Shown piece after piece: positions 16,134 to 23,184 of a stretch of DNA of 40,301 nucleotides; position 1 is the stretch's first letter, and each line of letters opens with the position of its first letter. Origin of the DNA: an uncultured Clostridia bacterium (GTDB taxonomy: Bacteria > Bacillota > Clostridia > TANB77 > CAG-508); the NCBI GenBank assembly GCA_947631745.1, contig CANRMM010000009.1, positions 1 through 40,301 of the forward strand, in the 5' to 3' direction. The notes under the pieces were generated by a model that searched no databases, was not told where the DNA came from, and worked only from the letters and a program-made list of their open reading frames with translations. The position numbers were made by a program, and so were the translations under genes.

Positions 16134-17363
16134 ATGAAAAAACCAGAATTATTAGCTCCGGCAGGTTCTTTTGAAAAGGCTAAGACAGCATTTCTTTATG
16201 GAGCAGATGCAGTGTATTGTGGAACAGGTAGTTTATCTTTAAGAAGTAGAGCAGAGGTAAATGATGACGATTTATCTAGAACGATTGAATATGCACATAG
16301 CATAGGTAAAAAGGTGTATGCAGCTATTAATATATATGCTTGGGATGAATATTATGAAGAAATAAAAAAACAAGCAAAAATGTTGAATGAAATCAAGGTA
16401 GATGGAATTATTGCATCAGATGGCGGAGTAATTGATATTCTAAAAGAATATGCACCAGATATTGATATTCATATTAGTACACAGGCCAATACTGTCAGTT
16501 ATCATTCTGCAAACTTTTGGCATAAAAATGGGGCTAAAAGAGTAATTTTAGGAAGAGAAATGAATAAAGAACAGATTCGTGAAATTATGAATAATAAAGC
16601 AAAAGATTTAGAAGTAGAAATATTTATTCATGGTGCAATTTGTTTTGGATATTCAGGAAGATGCTTTTTAAGTGATTTTTTAGCTTCAAGAAGTGCTAAT
16701 TTAGGTGATTGTGCACAAAGTTGTAGATGGGAATATAATGTATATGTTGAGGAACACAATAAACCAGGAAATTTAATGCCTGTGGAGTATGATGAAAAAG
16801 GTACTTATATTTTTTCATCAAAAGATCTATGCTTGGTAAATGAATTACCGGAAATTATTAATATGGGGATTGATAGTTTAAAAATAGAGGGTAGATTAAA
16901 AACAGAGTATTATTTAGCAAGTGTTGTAAGTGCTTATAGAAGTGCAATAGATGATTGTTTAAATAATCCGAATAATTATGATGCTAGTAAATATTTAAAA
17001 GAGTTAGAAAAAACAAAGACAAGAGGTCTTACAACATTTTATTTTAATGATAGAAATAATAAAGATTTTCAAGAATATGATGGAAAACAATATAATCCTG
17101 ATTATGAATTTGGAGGAAAAGTATTAGACACAGTTGATGATAAATCTATTATAGAAATTCGCAATAAATTAAAAGTTGGGGATACGATGGAAATTCTAAT
17201 TCCGAATAAATTAGAACCTTATGTATTTAAGATTGAAGAATTGTGGGATACAGAAACGGATGAGAATGTAGATTACGTTAATCCAGGAAAAGCAGGACAA
17301 AGTATAAAAATGAAACTTCCAATTACATGTGAAAAGGGATGGATTTTAAGAAGAAAAAAATAA
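16134..17363 (+). CDS. trhP: U32-family tRNA hydroxylation protein, TrhP-like
   Basis: This peptidase-U32 family member is about 409 residues. It opens with PELLAPAGSFEKAKTAFLYGADAVYCG, the family signature. A region with four cysteines lies near 170-200 (ICFGYSGRCFLSDFLASRSANLGDCAQSCRW), followed by IDSLKIEGRLKTEYYLASVVSAYR and a C-terminal beta domain ending in GWILRRK. In E. coli and Bacillus, such proteins (TrhP/YegQ, YrrO) are needed for prephenate-dependent hydroxylation of U34 in tRNA, the step before TrmR methylation. The start at ATG 16134 lies 9 bases after AAGGA; the TTG at 16125 abuts that site and is unlikely. It is monocistronic, with its own promoter and a strong shared terminator. 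The usual partner trmR is at 10535. Confidence 0.88.
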   Translation: MKKPELLAPAGSFEKAKTAFLYGADAVYCGTGSLSLRSRAEVNDDDLSRTIEYAHSIGKKVYAAINIYAWDEYYEEIKKQAKMLNEIKVDGIIASDGGVIDILKEYAPDIDIHISTQANTVSYHSANFWHKNGAKRVILGREMNKEQIREIMNNKAKDLEVEIFIHGAICFGYSGRCFLSDFLASRSANLGDCAQSCRWEYNVYVEEHNKPGNLMPVEYDEKGTYIFSSKDLCLVNELPEIINMGIDSLKIEGRLKTEYYLASVVSAYRSAIDDCLNNPNNYDASKYLKELEKTKTRGLTTFYFNDRNNKDFQEYDGKQYNPDYEFGGKVLDTVDDKSIIEIRNKLKVGDTMEILIPNKLEPYVFKIEELWDTETDENVDYVNPGKAGQSIKMKLPITCEKGWILRRKK

Positions 17364-17373
17364 AAATAAGAAT

Positions 17374-17414
17374 AAAAGCCTTAAAGTTGTTGTTAAAACA
17401 ATTTTAAGGCTTTT
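17374..17414. terminator. Bidirectional terminator between trhP and the DUF368 gene
   Basis: AAAAGCCTTAAAGTTGTT (17374-17391) pairs with AACAATTTTAAGGCTTTT (17397-17414), a near-perfect 18-bp stem with one G-U pair and a 5-base loop. It has a TTTT tail on the plus strand and a T-rich tract on the minus strand. Confidence 0.9.
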
Positions 17415-17415
17415 G

Positions 17416-18243
17416 TCATTCTTTTGATTCAAAAAAATTAGCAATATAAAATCCTGCAATCAAAATGCCAATAGAACAAAATCCTATTAAGTTAAAAGGA
17501 AGTGGTTCATATAATACCAATACTGAACCTAAAGAAAAACCAATGATAGCATAAAAAGTCTCCATGTAAAAGTTATTAAGAAGATAATTAATAGTTTTTA
17601 AAAATATTAAACTTCCTATTAGTACTCCAAATCCGAGAGGAATTAATATGATTAAATTCATAGTAGATATTGCTGATAAATAAATATCATAGATTCCAAA
17701 ACACATTAAAATTACAGTGCTACTAACTCCAGGAACCACAATTCCAATAGACATAAAAAAACCAGCGGTTATTAAAAATAAAATTGATGTTAGTGATATA
17801 GTGTAACTGCTAATGATAGAGTTAATAATGATGTGTGATGATAAGTAATTTTCTAAAAATACCATAAGTATTCCAATACTAAATGCGAGGAAAGTAAATA
17901 GAAAATAGTGTAATCGAAAACCTCTATTTGAGTTAACTTTTTGGATTAAAACAGGGATACTTCCTAAAATTAATCCGATAAACAAATACTTCATTGGAGT
18001 AGGATAAAGATTTAACAATGTTTTTAATATATTACCAAATAATATGACACCAATTACACCACCAATTGCAATTGGTGCTAAATAAGAAATACTTTTCTTA
18101 AAATGTTTAAAAATTCCTAATACATTTTCTACTAACTTATCATAAATTCCAAAAATAACACAGAATACACCACTACTTATTCCAGGAAGGATTGCACCAG
18201 ATCCAATTAAAATTCCTTTTATTAAATCACTAAAGAATTTCAA
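17416..18243 (-). CDS. DUF368 family polytopic membrane protein
   Basis: The 275-residue membrane protein starts MKFFSDLIKGILIGSGAILPGISSGVFCVIFGIYDKLVENVLG, the hallmark of DUF368. A second copy of the PG-S motif (GIVVPGVSSTVILMCFGIYDIYLSAI) appears in the second half, suggesting an internal duplication. About eight membrane segments are predicted. DUF368 proteins, such as PopT in Gram-positives, have been linked to polyprenyl-phosphate flipping for wall and polysaccharide synthesis, so recycling of the lipid carrier is a reasonable expectation. I place the start at TTG 18243, 8 bases after GAGGAGG on the minus strand. A longer reading to 18324 adds 27 residues that do not fit the family and lacks a ribosome site. 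Confidence 0.88.
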   Translation of the reverse strand: MKFFSDLIKGILIGSGAILPGISSGVFCVIFGIYDKLVENVLGIFKHFKKSISYLAPIAIGGVIGVILFGNILKTLLNLYPTPMKYLFIGLILGSIPVLIQKVNSNRGFRLHYFLFTFLAFSIGILMVFLENYLSSHIIINSIISSYTISLTSILFLITAGFFMSIGIVVPGVSSTVILMCFGIYDIYLSAISTMNLIILIPLGFGVLIGSLIFLKTINYLLNNFYMETFYAIIGFSLGSVLVLYEPLPFNLIGFCSIGILIAGFYIANFFESKE

Positions 18244-18340
18244 AATTTTTTCCTCCTCTTTTTTCAATTTGTATTCAAAGGAAAATAAAAATATCACAGA
18301 AAAAGTTATTTTATAGTCAGGCACTTTTCAAATTCCTAAA

Positions 18341-18348
18341 CATATAAT
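18341..18348 (+). promoter_or_regulatory. Possible sigma-E-type -10 element for sigK
   Basis: CATATAAT matches seven of eight positions of the mother-cell sigma-E -10 consensus CATACAAT and sits 29 bases before the sigK ATG. The -35 region is not convincing. sigK is known to need sigma-E in Bacillus, but here this rests only on the -10. Confidence 0.35.
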
Positions 18349-18377
18349 TTAGATATAGAAAATGTGGAGGTGCCTTT

Positions 18378-19082
18378 ATGTTGCTAGCAATAAGTGGTGG
18401 AATTGGATTTTTACAATTTTTAAAATCGGCAGTATTTTTAGTAGGATATATTTCTAATAATAGTTTATTTCCAGAACCTTTAACAGTAGGAGAGGAAAGA
18501 GAATGTTTAGCTAGGATGGCAGAAGGGGATGAAGAAGCAAAAAACATTTTAATAGAAAGAAATTTGAGATTAGTGGCACATATTTGCAAAAAATATTCTA
18601 CAACAAAGGTTGAACAAGATGATTTAATATCAATTGGAACGATTGGATTAATAAAAGGAATAAATAGTTTTGAGGCTTCAAAGGGGGTTAGACTTGCTAC
18701 ATATGTTTCGAGATGCATAGATAATGAAATCTTAATGCATTTACGTGCAACAAAAAAATTAAGTGCAGAAGTGTATTTAGATGATCCTATTGGAAAAGAT
18801 AAAGATGATAATACAGTTACTTTACAAGAAGTACTTGAAAATAATGACAAGAGTATAGAAGAAGAGGTGGATTTGAAATTTAAAATAAAAAAATTGTATG
18901 CAAAAATGAAGGAAATACTGAAGGCTAGAGAAAAAACGATTATAGAGTTGAGATTTGGCTTAGATGGAAATAAGCCTAAGACACAAAATCAAATTGCAAG
19001 TATGATGGGAATTAGCCGTTCATATGTATCTAGAATTGAGACAAAAGCAATTCGAAAATTGGCAAAGGAAATTAAAGAATAA
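18378..19082 (+). CDS. sigK: Sporulation sigma factor pro-sigma-K
   Basis: Sigma-K directs late mother-cell transcription during spore formation. The 234-residue product carries the whole gene in one frame. It has a hydrophobic pro-sequence, LAISGGIGFLQFLKSAVFLVGYI (about 3-25), which in Bacillus tethers the inactive precursor until cleavage by SpoIVFB, and then FPEPLTVGEERECLARM. Region 2 spans about 50-115 (RNLRLVAHICKKY, DLISIGTIGLIKGINSFEASKGVRLATYVSRCIDNEILMHLR). Region 4 holds a helix-turn-helix (TQNQIASMMGISRSYVSRIETKAIRKL, about 202-228). GGAGG (18366-18370) precedes ATG 18378. Unlike Bacillus subtilis or some Clostridioides, the gene is not interrupted by a skin-type element. A terminator follows. 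Confidence 0.95.
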   Translation: MLLAISGGIGFLQFLKSAVFLVGYISNNSLFPEPLTVGEERECLARMAEGDEEAKNILIERNLRLVAHICKKYSTTKVEQDDLISIGTIGLIKGINSFEASKGVRLATYVSRCIDNEILMHLRATKKLSAEVYLDDPIGKDKDDNTVTLQEVLENNDKSIEEEVDLKFKIKKLYAKMKEILKAREKTIIELRFGLDGNKPKTQNQIASMMGISRSYVSRIETKAIRKLAKEIKE

Positions 19083-19100
19083 GTTATAAAAAATATGTAT

Positions 19101-19133
19101 AAAAGAGCTCACTTAAATTAGGAGGGCTCTTTT
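19101..19133 (+). terminator. Intrinsic terminator after sigK
   Basis: AAAAGAGCTC (19101-19110) pairs with GGGCTCTTTT (19124-19133), one G-U pair, ending in TTTT. Confidence 0.85.
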
Positions 19134-19165
19134 CGTAAAAAATGGAAATAATCCCCTAAAAACTC

Positions 19166-19194
19166 TTGATTTATTATGGAACAAATGATACAAT
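19166..19194 (+). promoter_or_regulatory. Promoter of metA and probably of the genes after it
   Basis: TTGATT (19166-19171), a 17-bp spacer and TACAAT (19189-19194). Confidence 0.65.
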
Positions 19195-19203
19195 ATTTAG
19201 GTA

Positions 19204-19225
19204 AAAATATATAATTATATATTTT
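19204..19225 (+). promoter_or_regulatory. Perfect 22-bp palindrome in the metA leader
   Basis: AAAATATATAA followed immediately by its reverse complement TTATATATTTT, just downstream of the expected transcription start. It could be a repressor operator. With no loop bases it is a poor RNA hairpin. The run is purely A/T, so chance in AT-rich DNA is possible. Confidence 0.4.
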
Positions 19226-19252
19226 GGGTATACTTAATAAATGGTGATAAAA

Positions 19253-20137
19253 ATGCCAATTATAACAAAGCAGGGATTACCTGCCAACAAAATTTTAAGA
19301 GAAGAAAAAATACAAATTTTAGAAGAATTAGAAGGAGAAAATTACGAAAATTTAATACAAGTTGCAATATTAAATTTGATGCCACTAAAAGAAGATACAG
19401 AATTACAATTACTTAGAAAATTAGCAACATCTGGACAAAGTATAAAAGTTACGTTTTTTAATGTAATTTCATATATAAGTAAAAATACAGATCCAGAACA
19501 TTTGGGAAGATTTTATTCTACATTTGATGAAATTAAAGAAAAAAAATTCGATGGATTGATTATTACAGGTGCACCTGTAGAACAAATGAAATTCGAGGAT
19601 GTTATTTACTGGAATGAATTAACAAAAATTATGGAATGGTCGAAAACAGCTGTGAAATCAACTCTTTATATATGTTGGGGAGCACAAGCAGGACTTTATT
19701 ATCATTATGGAATTGATAAAGAACTTATGGATAGAAAGAAATTTGGAGTATTTAATCATCATATTCTAAAAAGAGATTCTAAATTATTAAATCAGTTGCA
19801 AGAAGGATTTAAAGCACCTCATTCAAGGCATACTACAATTGAAAAGAGTGATATTGAAAAACATCATGAACTTTCAATTATTTCAGAATCAGATGAAGCA
19901 GGAGTGTTTATTGTTGAAAACGAAACAGCAAATCAAATATTTATAACTGGACACTTAGAATATGCTGTAGATACACTAGACAAAGAGTATAAAAGAGATT
20001 TATCAAAGGGATTGTCAATAGAAATACCAAAGAATTATTATCAACATGATAATCCTAATGAATTACCTATGCATTCTTGGAAGGAAAATGGGGATAAAGT
20101 ATATTCAAATTGGGTTAATTTTTATTTAGCAAAATAA
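19253..20137 (+). CDS. metA: Homoserine O-acetyltransferase, MetA type
   Basis: The 294-residue protein belongs to the MetA family, which acylates homoserine for methionine synthesis. The nucleophile is C141 in YICWGAQAG; H234 and E236 (ITGHLEYAVD) complete the catalytic set. Acyl-donor choice in this family depends on one residue: glycine at E. coli position 111 goes with succinyl-CoA and glutamate with acetyl-CoA. Here the motif is ITGAPVE with E110, the equivalent position, so acetyl-CoA is predicted. ATG 19253 follows GGTGAT at short spacing and gives the family N-terminus MPIITKQGLPA; ATG 19241 would add four residues. No SAM riboswitch fits in the short leader. A small membrane-protein gene follows 31 bases later, suggesting co-transcription. 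Confidence 0.93.
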   Translation: MPIITKQGLPANKILREEKIQILEELEGENYENLIQVAILNLMPLKEDTELQLLRKLATSGQSIKVTFFNVISYISKNTDPEHLGRFYSTFDEIKEKKFDGLIITGAPVEQMKFEDVIYWNELTKIMEWSKTAVKSTLYICWGAQAGLYYHYGIDKELMDRKKFGVFNHHILKRDSKLLNQLQEGFKAPHSRHTTIEKSDIEKHHELSIISESDEAGVFIVENETANQIFITGHLEYAVDTLDKEYKRDLSKGLSIEIPKNYYQHDNPNELPMHSWKENGDKVYSNWVNFYLAK

Positions 20138-20168
20138 TCAATATGTTTAAAGGAGGATATGAACTTAT

Positions 20169-20579
20169 ATGACGAAGAAAATAATTGTACTATTGATTTT
20201 TATTATATGTGTTATGGGAGTTGTTTCAACAATTTGTGCAACTAATGATACACCAGATATAAGAAATGATTCAACTGTCAACTTATATAAGATAAAAGAA
20301 AAACAATTGGAAACAATAGAAGATTATCAAAGGGAGTATAATAATGATGCAACTTATGGTTTTGTTGCATATATTCTGAACATAATTCAAGTATATAGCA
20401 TACCATTTGGTTTTGTGGGAATTGCGATTAGTGGTATTTATAGGTATGTTATTGGAATTAGAAAGTTAGATGTTCGAGATAAAGGCTTTGGCGCAATGAT
20501 TGGTATTATAACGGTTATGGTAATTTGCCAAGTATTGCCATTAGTATTTGCTATAGTTGTAAAAGGCTGGAGGGGTTAA
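20169..20579 (+). CDS. Small membrane protein, VirB2/TrbC-like layout
   Basis: The 136-residue protein has an N-terminal signal-like segment (KKIIVLLIFIICVMGVVSTICA, about 3-24) and a polar outer region rich in Asp, Asn and Glu (25-60). Two membrane segments follow (about 65-90 and 105-130), separated by a short basic loop (RYVIGIRKLDVRDKG). This signal plus two-segment layout resembles VirB2/TrbC-type pilin-like proteins of secretion systems, but the sequence match is too weak to name it. AAAGGAGG at 20149-20156 lies 12 bases before ATG 20169. It is immediately followed (3 bases) by the TadZ-like gene, so the two products probably act together. Confidence 0.75.
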   Translation: MTKKIIVLLIFIICVMGVVSTICATNDTPDIRNDSTVNLYKIKEKQLETIEDYQREYNNDATYGFVAYILNIIQVYSIPFGFVGIAISGIYRYVIGIRKLDVRDKGFGAMIGIITVMVICQVLPLVFAIVVKGWRG

Positions 20580-20582
20580 CGA

Positions 20583-23156
20583 ATGAAAGTATTATTCGCT
20601 GTTAGTAATGAAAATATTTCAGAATCTATTGTAAAGAAATATCAACAAGAATACAGAGAAATTATATCAAGCAAAAATGTTTATTATTTTAATGCTATTA
20701 TTAAAGAATTACAAAAAGATAAGAGTTATGATAGAATTGTTATTAGTGAAGACTTAGAGCCATTTTCTAATAACAATTATGAAGTTATTGATAAATTTAT
20801 CTTTGAAAAATTAGATAATATTAGCGATGAAGCAACTTCAAATGATGGAACAGATATCCCTATTATTTTAATTTGTGCAGATAGAAGGTCAAAATCAGAA
20901 AACTTACTTGTTAAATTATTTGGAATTGGTGTATATAGTGCATTATTAGGACAAGACAGAAGCATTACCAATGTGTGTGCTTTAATGAATAAACCTAGAA
21001 GTAAAAAAGATGCAAAAATATATTATCAAATTGATTCAGAAAATGTTGACTATAAGTCAGAAAATGAAGGTGATGTTAGTGAAATAGAAATTCAAAATAT
21101 TCTAAATCACTATAAAAGGCTTGGGAAAAATGAGGAAAAGTATGTTGAGAGTTTTGACAGTATAGCAGCTCAATATACAGATGCACAGCTAAGAGTAATA
21201 TGTAAATTTTTACCTTTAAATGTTAAAGCAGTACTGGAAGCAAGTTCTCAAAAATATCAAGAATTGATTACATTTGGAACTGTTACGCCTAGTATTTCTG
21301 TAAAAGGAAAGTCAAAGTATAGGCCCAATAATGATTATTATAATCAAAGAGAAAATAATCCTGCACAACAACCTCAAAGAGAAATTTTTGAAAAAAATAT
21401 TGGAAGTTCAAATTTAACAAGGCCAGTTGTTATACCTTCTTCAATGAATAGTAGGGCGAATGAAACAAATCAACCGATGCCTCAGCAACCAATGTATGGG
21501 CAACCACAAAATCAACCACAGATGCCTCAGCAACCGATGTACGGACAACCACAAAACCAACAACCGGTTTATCAACAGCCAACACAACCAATGCAATATG
21601 CAGGAGAAGGTAAAATATCAGATTTAAAAGAAAATAGAACAACATCTTCACTTGGTCAAGATTTTAAAGAAAATGAGCAAACAGAATCAATTGAGGCAAT
21701 GATAGATATGTTACAAACTGCAGCAGGCATTGATGGACAGGTAAAAAGAAAAAGAGGAAGACCAAAAAAAGTACAAGCTAATCAAGCACCGGCAGAGGAC
21801 ACGTTACCAGGATTTGAAAATATTGATACCTTACAAAATCCTATAAATTCAAATAATATTCAACAAGTAGAAGAACAGTCTGTAAAAAAGAAAAGAGGAA
21901 GACCAAGAAAAGTACAACCTGTGGATACAGTGCAAAATATAGAAGAAGAAGCTATAATGCCAGGATTTGAAGAAACGCCAATAATTAATCAACAACCAAT
22001 AAATCAGCCTCAGACAGATGCAAATGTATTTTCTTTAGCAACAGATGAGGAAACAATAAGTCCTTCTTCAAATAGTGTTTCAGGTACATCTGGAGGAATT
22101 ATATTACCTGGTTTTGAAAATGAACAACCACAACAACCATCTGAACAAGGCTTTACACCTAGTATGCCACAAACAAATAGTAATTCATATGTACCACCAA
22201 GTTACAGTAATTATCAGCAAAAATATAACACAGGAAATAGAGAAATTCAAAATACAAATCCATATCAAATAAGTACAAGTTTTAATAATTTATTAACGAA
22301 AGACAAAAAAATAGTAGCTTTTGTTGGAACTTCAAAGAATGGAATTTCATTCTTAGTGAATAATCTAGCAGAAGTATTATCAAATAGAGGAATAAATACA
22401 GCTATTTTAGATTTGACTAAAAATAAAAATGCATATTATATTTACACACAAAATGAAGAAGAGTTAAGAAAGAAATCTTATGATTGTATTTCAAAGTTAA
22501 GAAATGGAATTGCAGATGGAATTCCAGTTAATAAAAATTTAACGGTATATACTACTTTACCAGATCAAAATGTAGATATTAATGATTACCAAAATATTTT
22601 AGCAACATTAGCACAACAGTATTCATTAGTACTAATGGATTGTGACTATGATACTGAGTTTGGATATTTTGGAGCAGCACAGGAAATTTATCTAGTACAA
22701 AGCTATGATATATTAACAATACAACCGCTTACGGCGTTTTTGAGAGATTTAAAATCGAGAAATATATTAAATCCAGAAAAATTAAGAATTGTATTAAATA
22801 AAGTACTAAGAGTGAGGAGCATTACTGAGAGAATGATTATTGGAGGAATGGCTTATTACAATGATCCAGCAATGTCATTTATGACAGAATTATTTAATAA
22901 AGATACTATTAAATATTGTATGATTCCTTTTGAAGAACAAACTTATTCTAGATATTTAGAAGGATTAGTAAATTGTAAAATATCTACTACTGGCTATTCG
23001 AGAGATTTTCTAATTAGTTTGGAAAAATTGGCTAATATGGTGTATCCTTTATTAGGAAGTGTACCTTCAAATGGAAGATATGGTTCTTATAATAATCCAA
23101 ATGAATTTTCTAGTAATATGAATGCAACGCTTGACAGAATGAAGAATAGTTACTAA
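20583..23156 (+). CDS. TadZ/MinD-like ATPase-fold protein with two AT-hook motifs
   Basis: This 857-residue protein has three parts. Residues 1 to about 165 form an alpha/beta domain resembling the atypical receiver domain of TadZ/CpaE. Residues about 240-565 are low-complexity and rich in Q, N and P. They carry QQPMYGQPQNQ repeats (~300-325), two AT-hook-like segments (KRKRGRPKKVQ near 386, KKKRGRPRKVQ near 435), and three LPGFE-type motifs. Residues about 570-840 form a MinD/ParA-like domain. Its Walker A is GTSKNGIS and lacks the lysine before the Thr/Ser of a normal GKT, and the LVLMDCDYD strand takes the Walker B place. ATP hydrolysis is therefore doubtful. TadZ proteins place secretion machinery at the pole. 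No other tad genes are here, so the role is unknown. ATG 20583 follows a GGAGGGG ribosome site. Confidence 0.75.
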   Translation: MKVLFAVSNENISESIVKKYQQEYREIISSKNVYYFNAIIKELQKDKSYDRIVISEDLEPFSNNNYEVIDKFIFEKLDNISDEATSNDGTDIPIILICADRRSKSENLLVKLFGIGVYSALLGQDRSITNVCALMNKPRSKKDAKIYYQIDSENVDYKSENEGDVSEIEIQNILNHYKRLGKNEEKYVESFDSIAAQYTDAQLRVICKFLPLNVKAVLEASSQKYQELITFGTVTPSISVKGKSKYRPNNDYYNQRENNPAQQPQREIFEKNIGSSNLTRPVVIPSSMNSRANETNQPMPQQPMYGQPQNQPQMPQQPMYGQPQNQQPVYQQPTQPMQYAGEGKISDLKENRTTSSLGQDFKENEQTESIEAMIDMLQTAAGIDGQVKRKRGRPKKVQANQAPAEDTLPGFENIDTLQNPINSNNIQQVEEQSVKKKRGRPRKVQPVDTVQNIEEEAIMPGFEETPIINQQPINQPQTDANVFSLATDEETISPSSNSVSGTSGGIILPGFENEQPQQPSEQGFTPSMPQTNSNSYVPPSYSNYQQKYNTGNREIQNTNPYQISTSFNNLLTKDKKIVAFVGTSKNGISFLVNNLAEVLSNRGINTAILDLTKNKNAYYIYTQNEEELRKKSYDCISKLRNGIADGIPVNKNLTVYTTLPDQNVDINDYQNILATLAQQYSLVLMDCDYDTEFGYFGAAQEIYLVQSYDILTIQPLTAFLRDLKSRNILNPEKLRIVLNKVLRVRSITERMIIGGMAYYNDPAMSFMTELFNKDTIKYCMIPFEEQTYSRYLEGLVNCKISTTGYSRDFLISLEKLANMVYPLLGSVPSNGRYGSYNNPNEFSSNMNATLDRMKNSY

Positions 23157-23184
23157 AATAAACACAAGGAGAAGGTGATATCTT

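Noticed and set aside
18244..18324. Longer N-terminus of the DUF368 protein
   Set aside because: The extra 27 residues do not fit the family, and a strong GAGGAGG site directs initiation at TTG 18243.
18319..18375. AGGCAC/GTGCCT inverted repeat sequestering the sigK ribosome site
   Set aside because: The left arm lies upstream of the likely transcription start, so it would not be in the RNA.
18317..18850. 177-residue minus-strand frame opposite sigK
   Set aside because: Antisense to a clear sigma factor, with no ribosome site or family resemblance.
19134..19252. SAM riboswitch upstream of metA
   Set aside because: None of the conserved S-box blocks is present, and the leader after the promoter is only about 50 bases.
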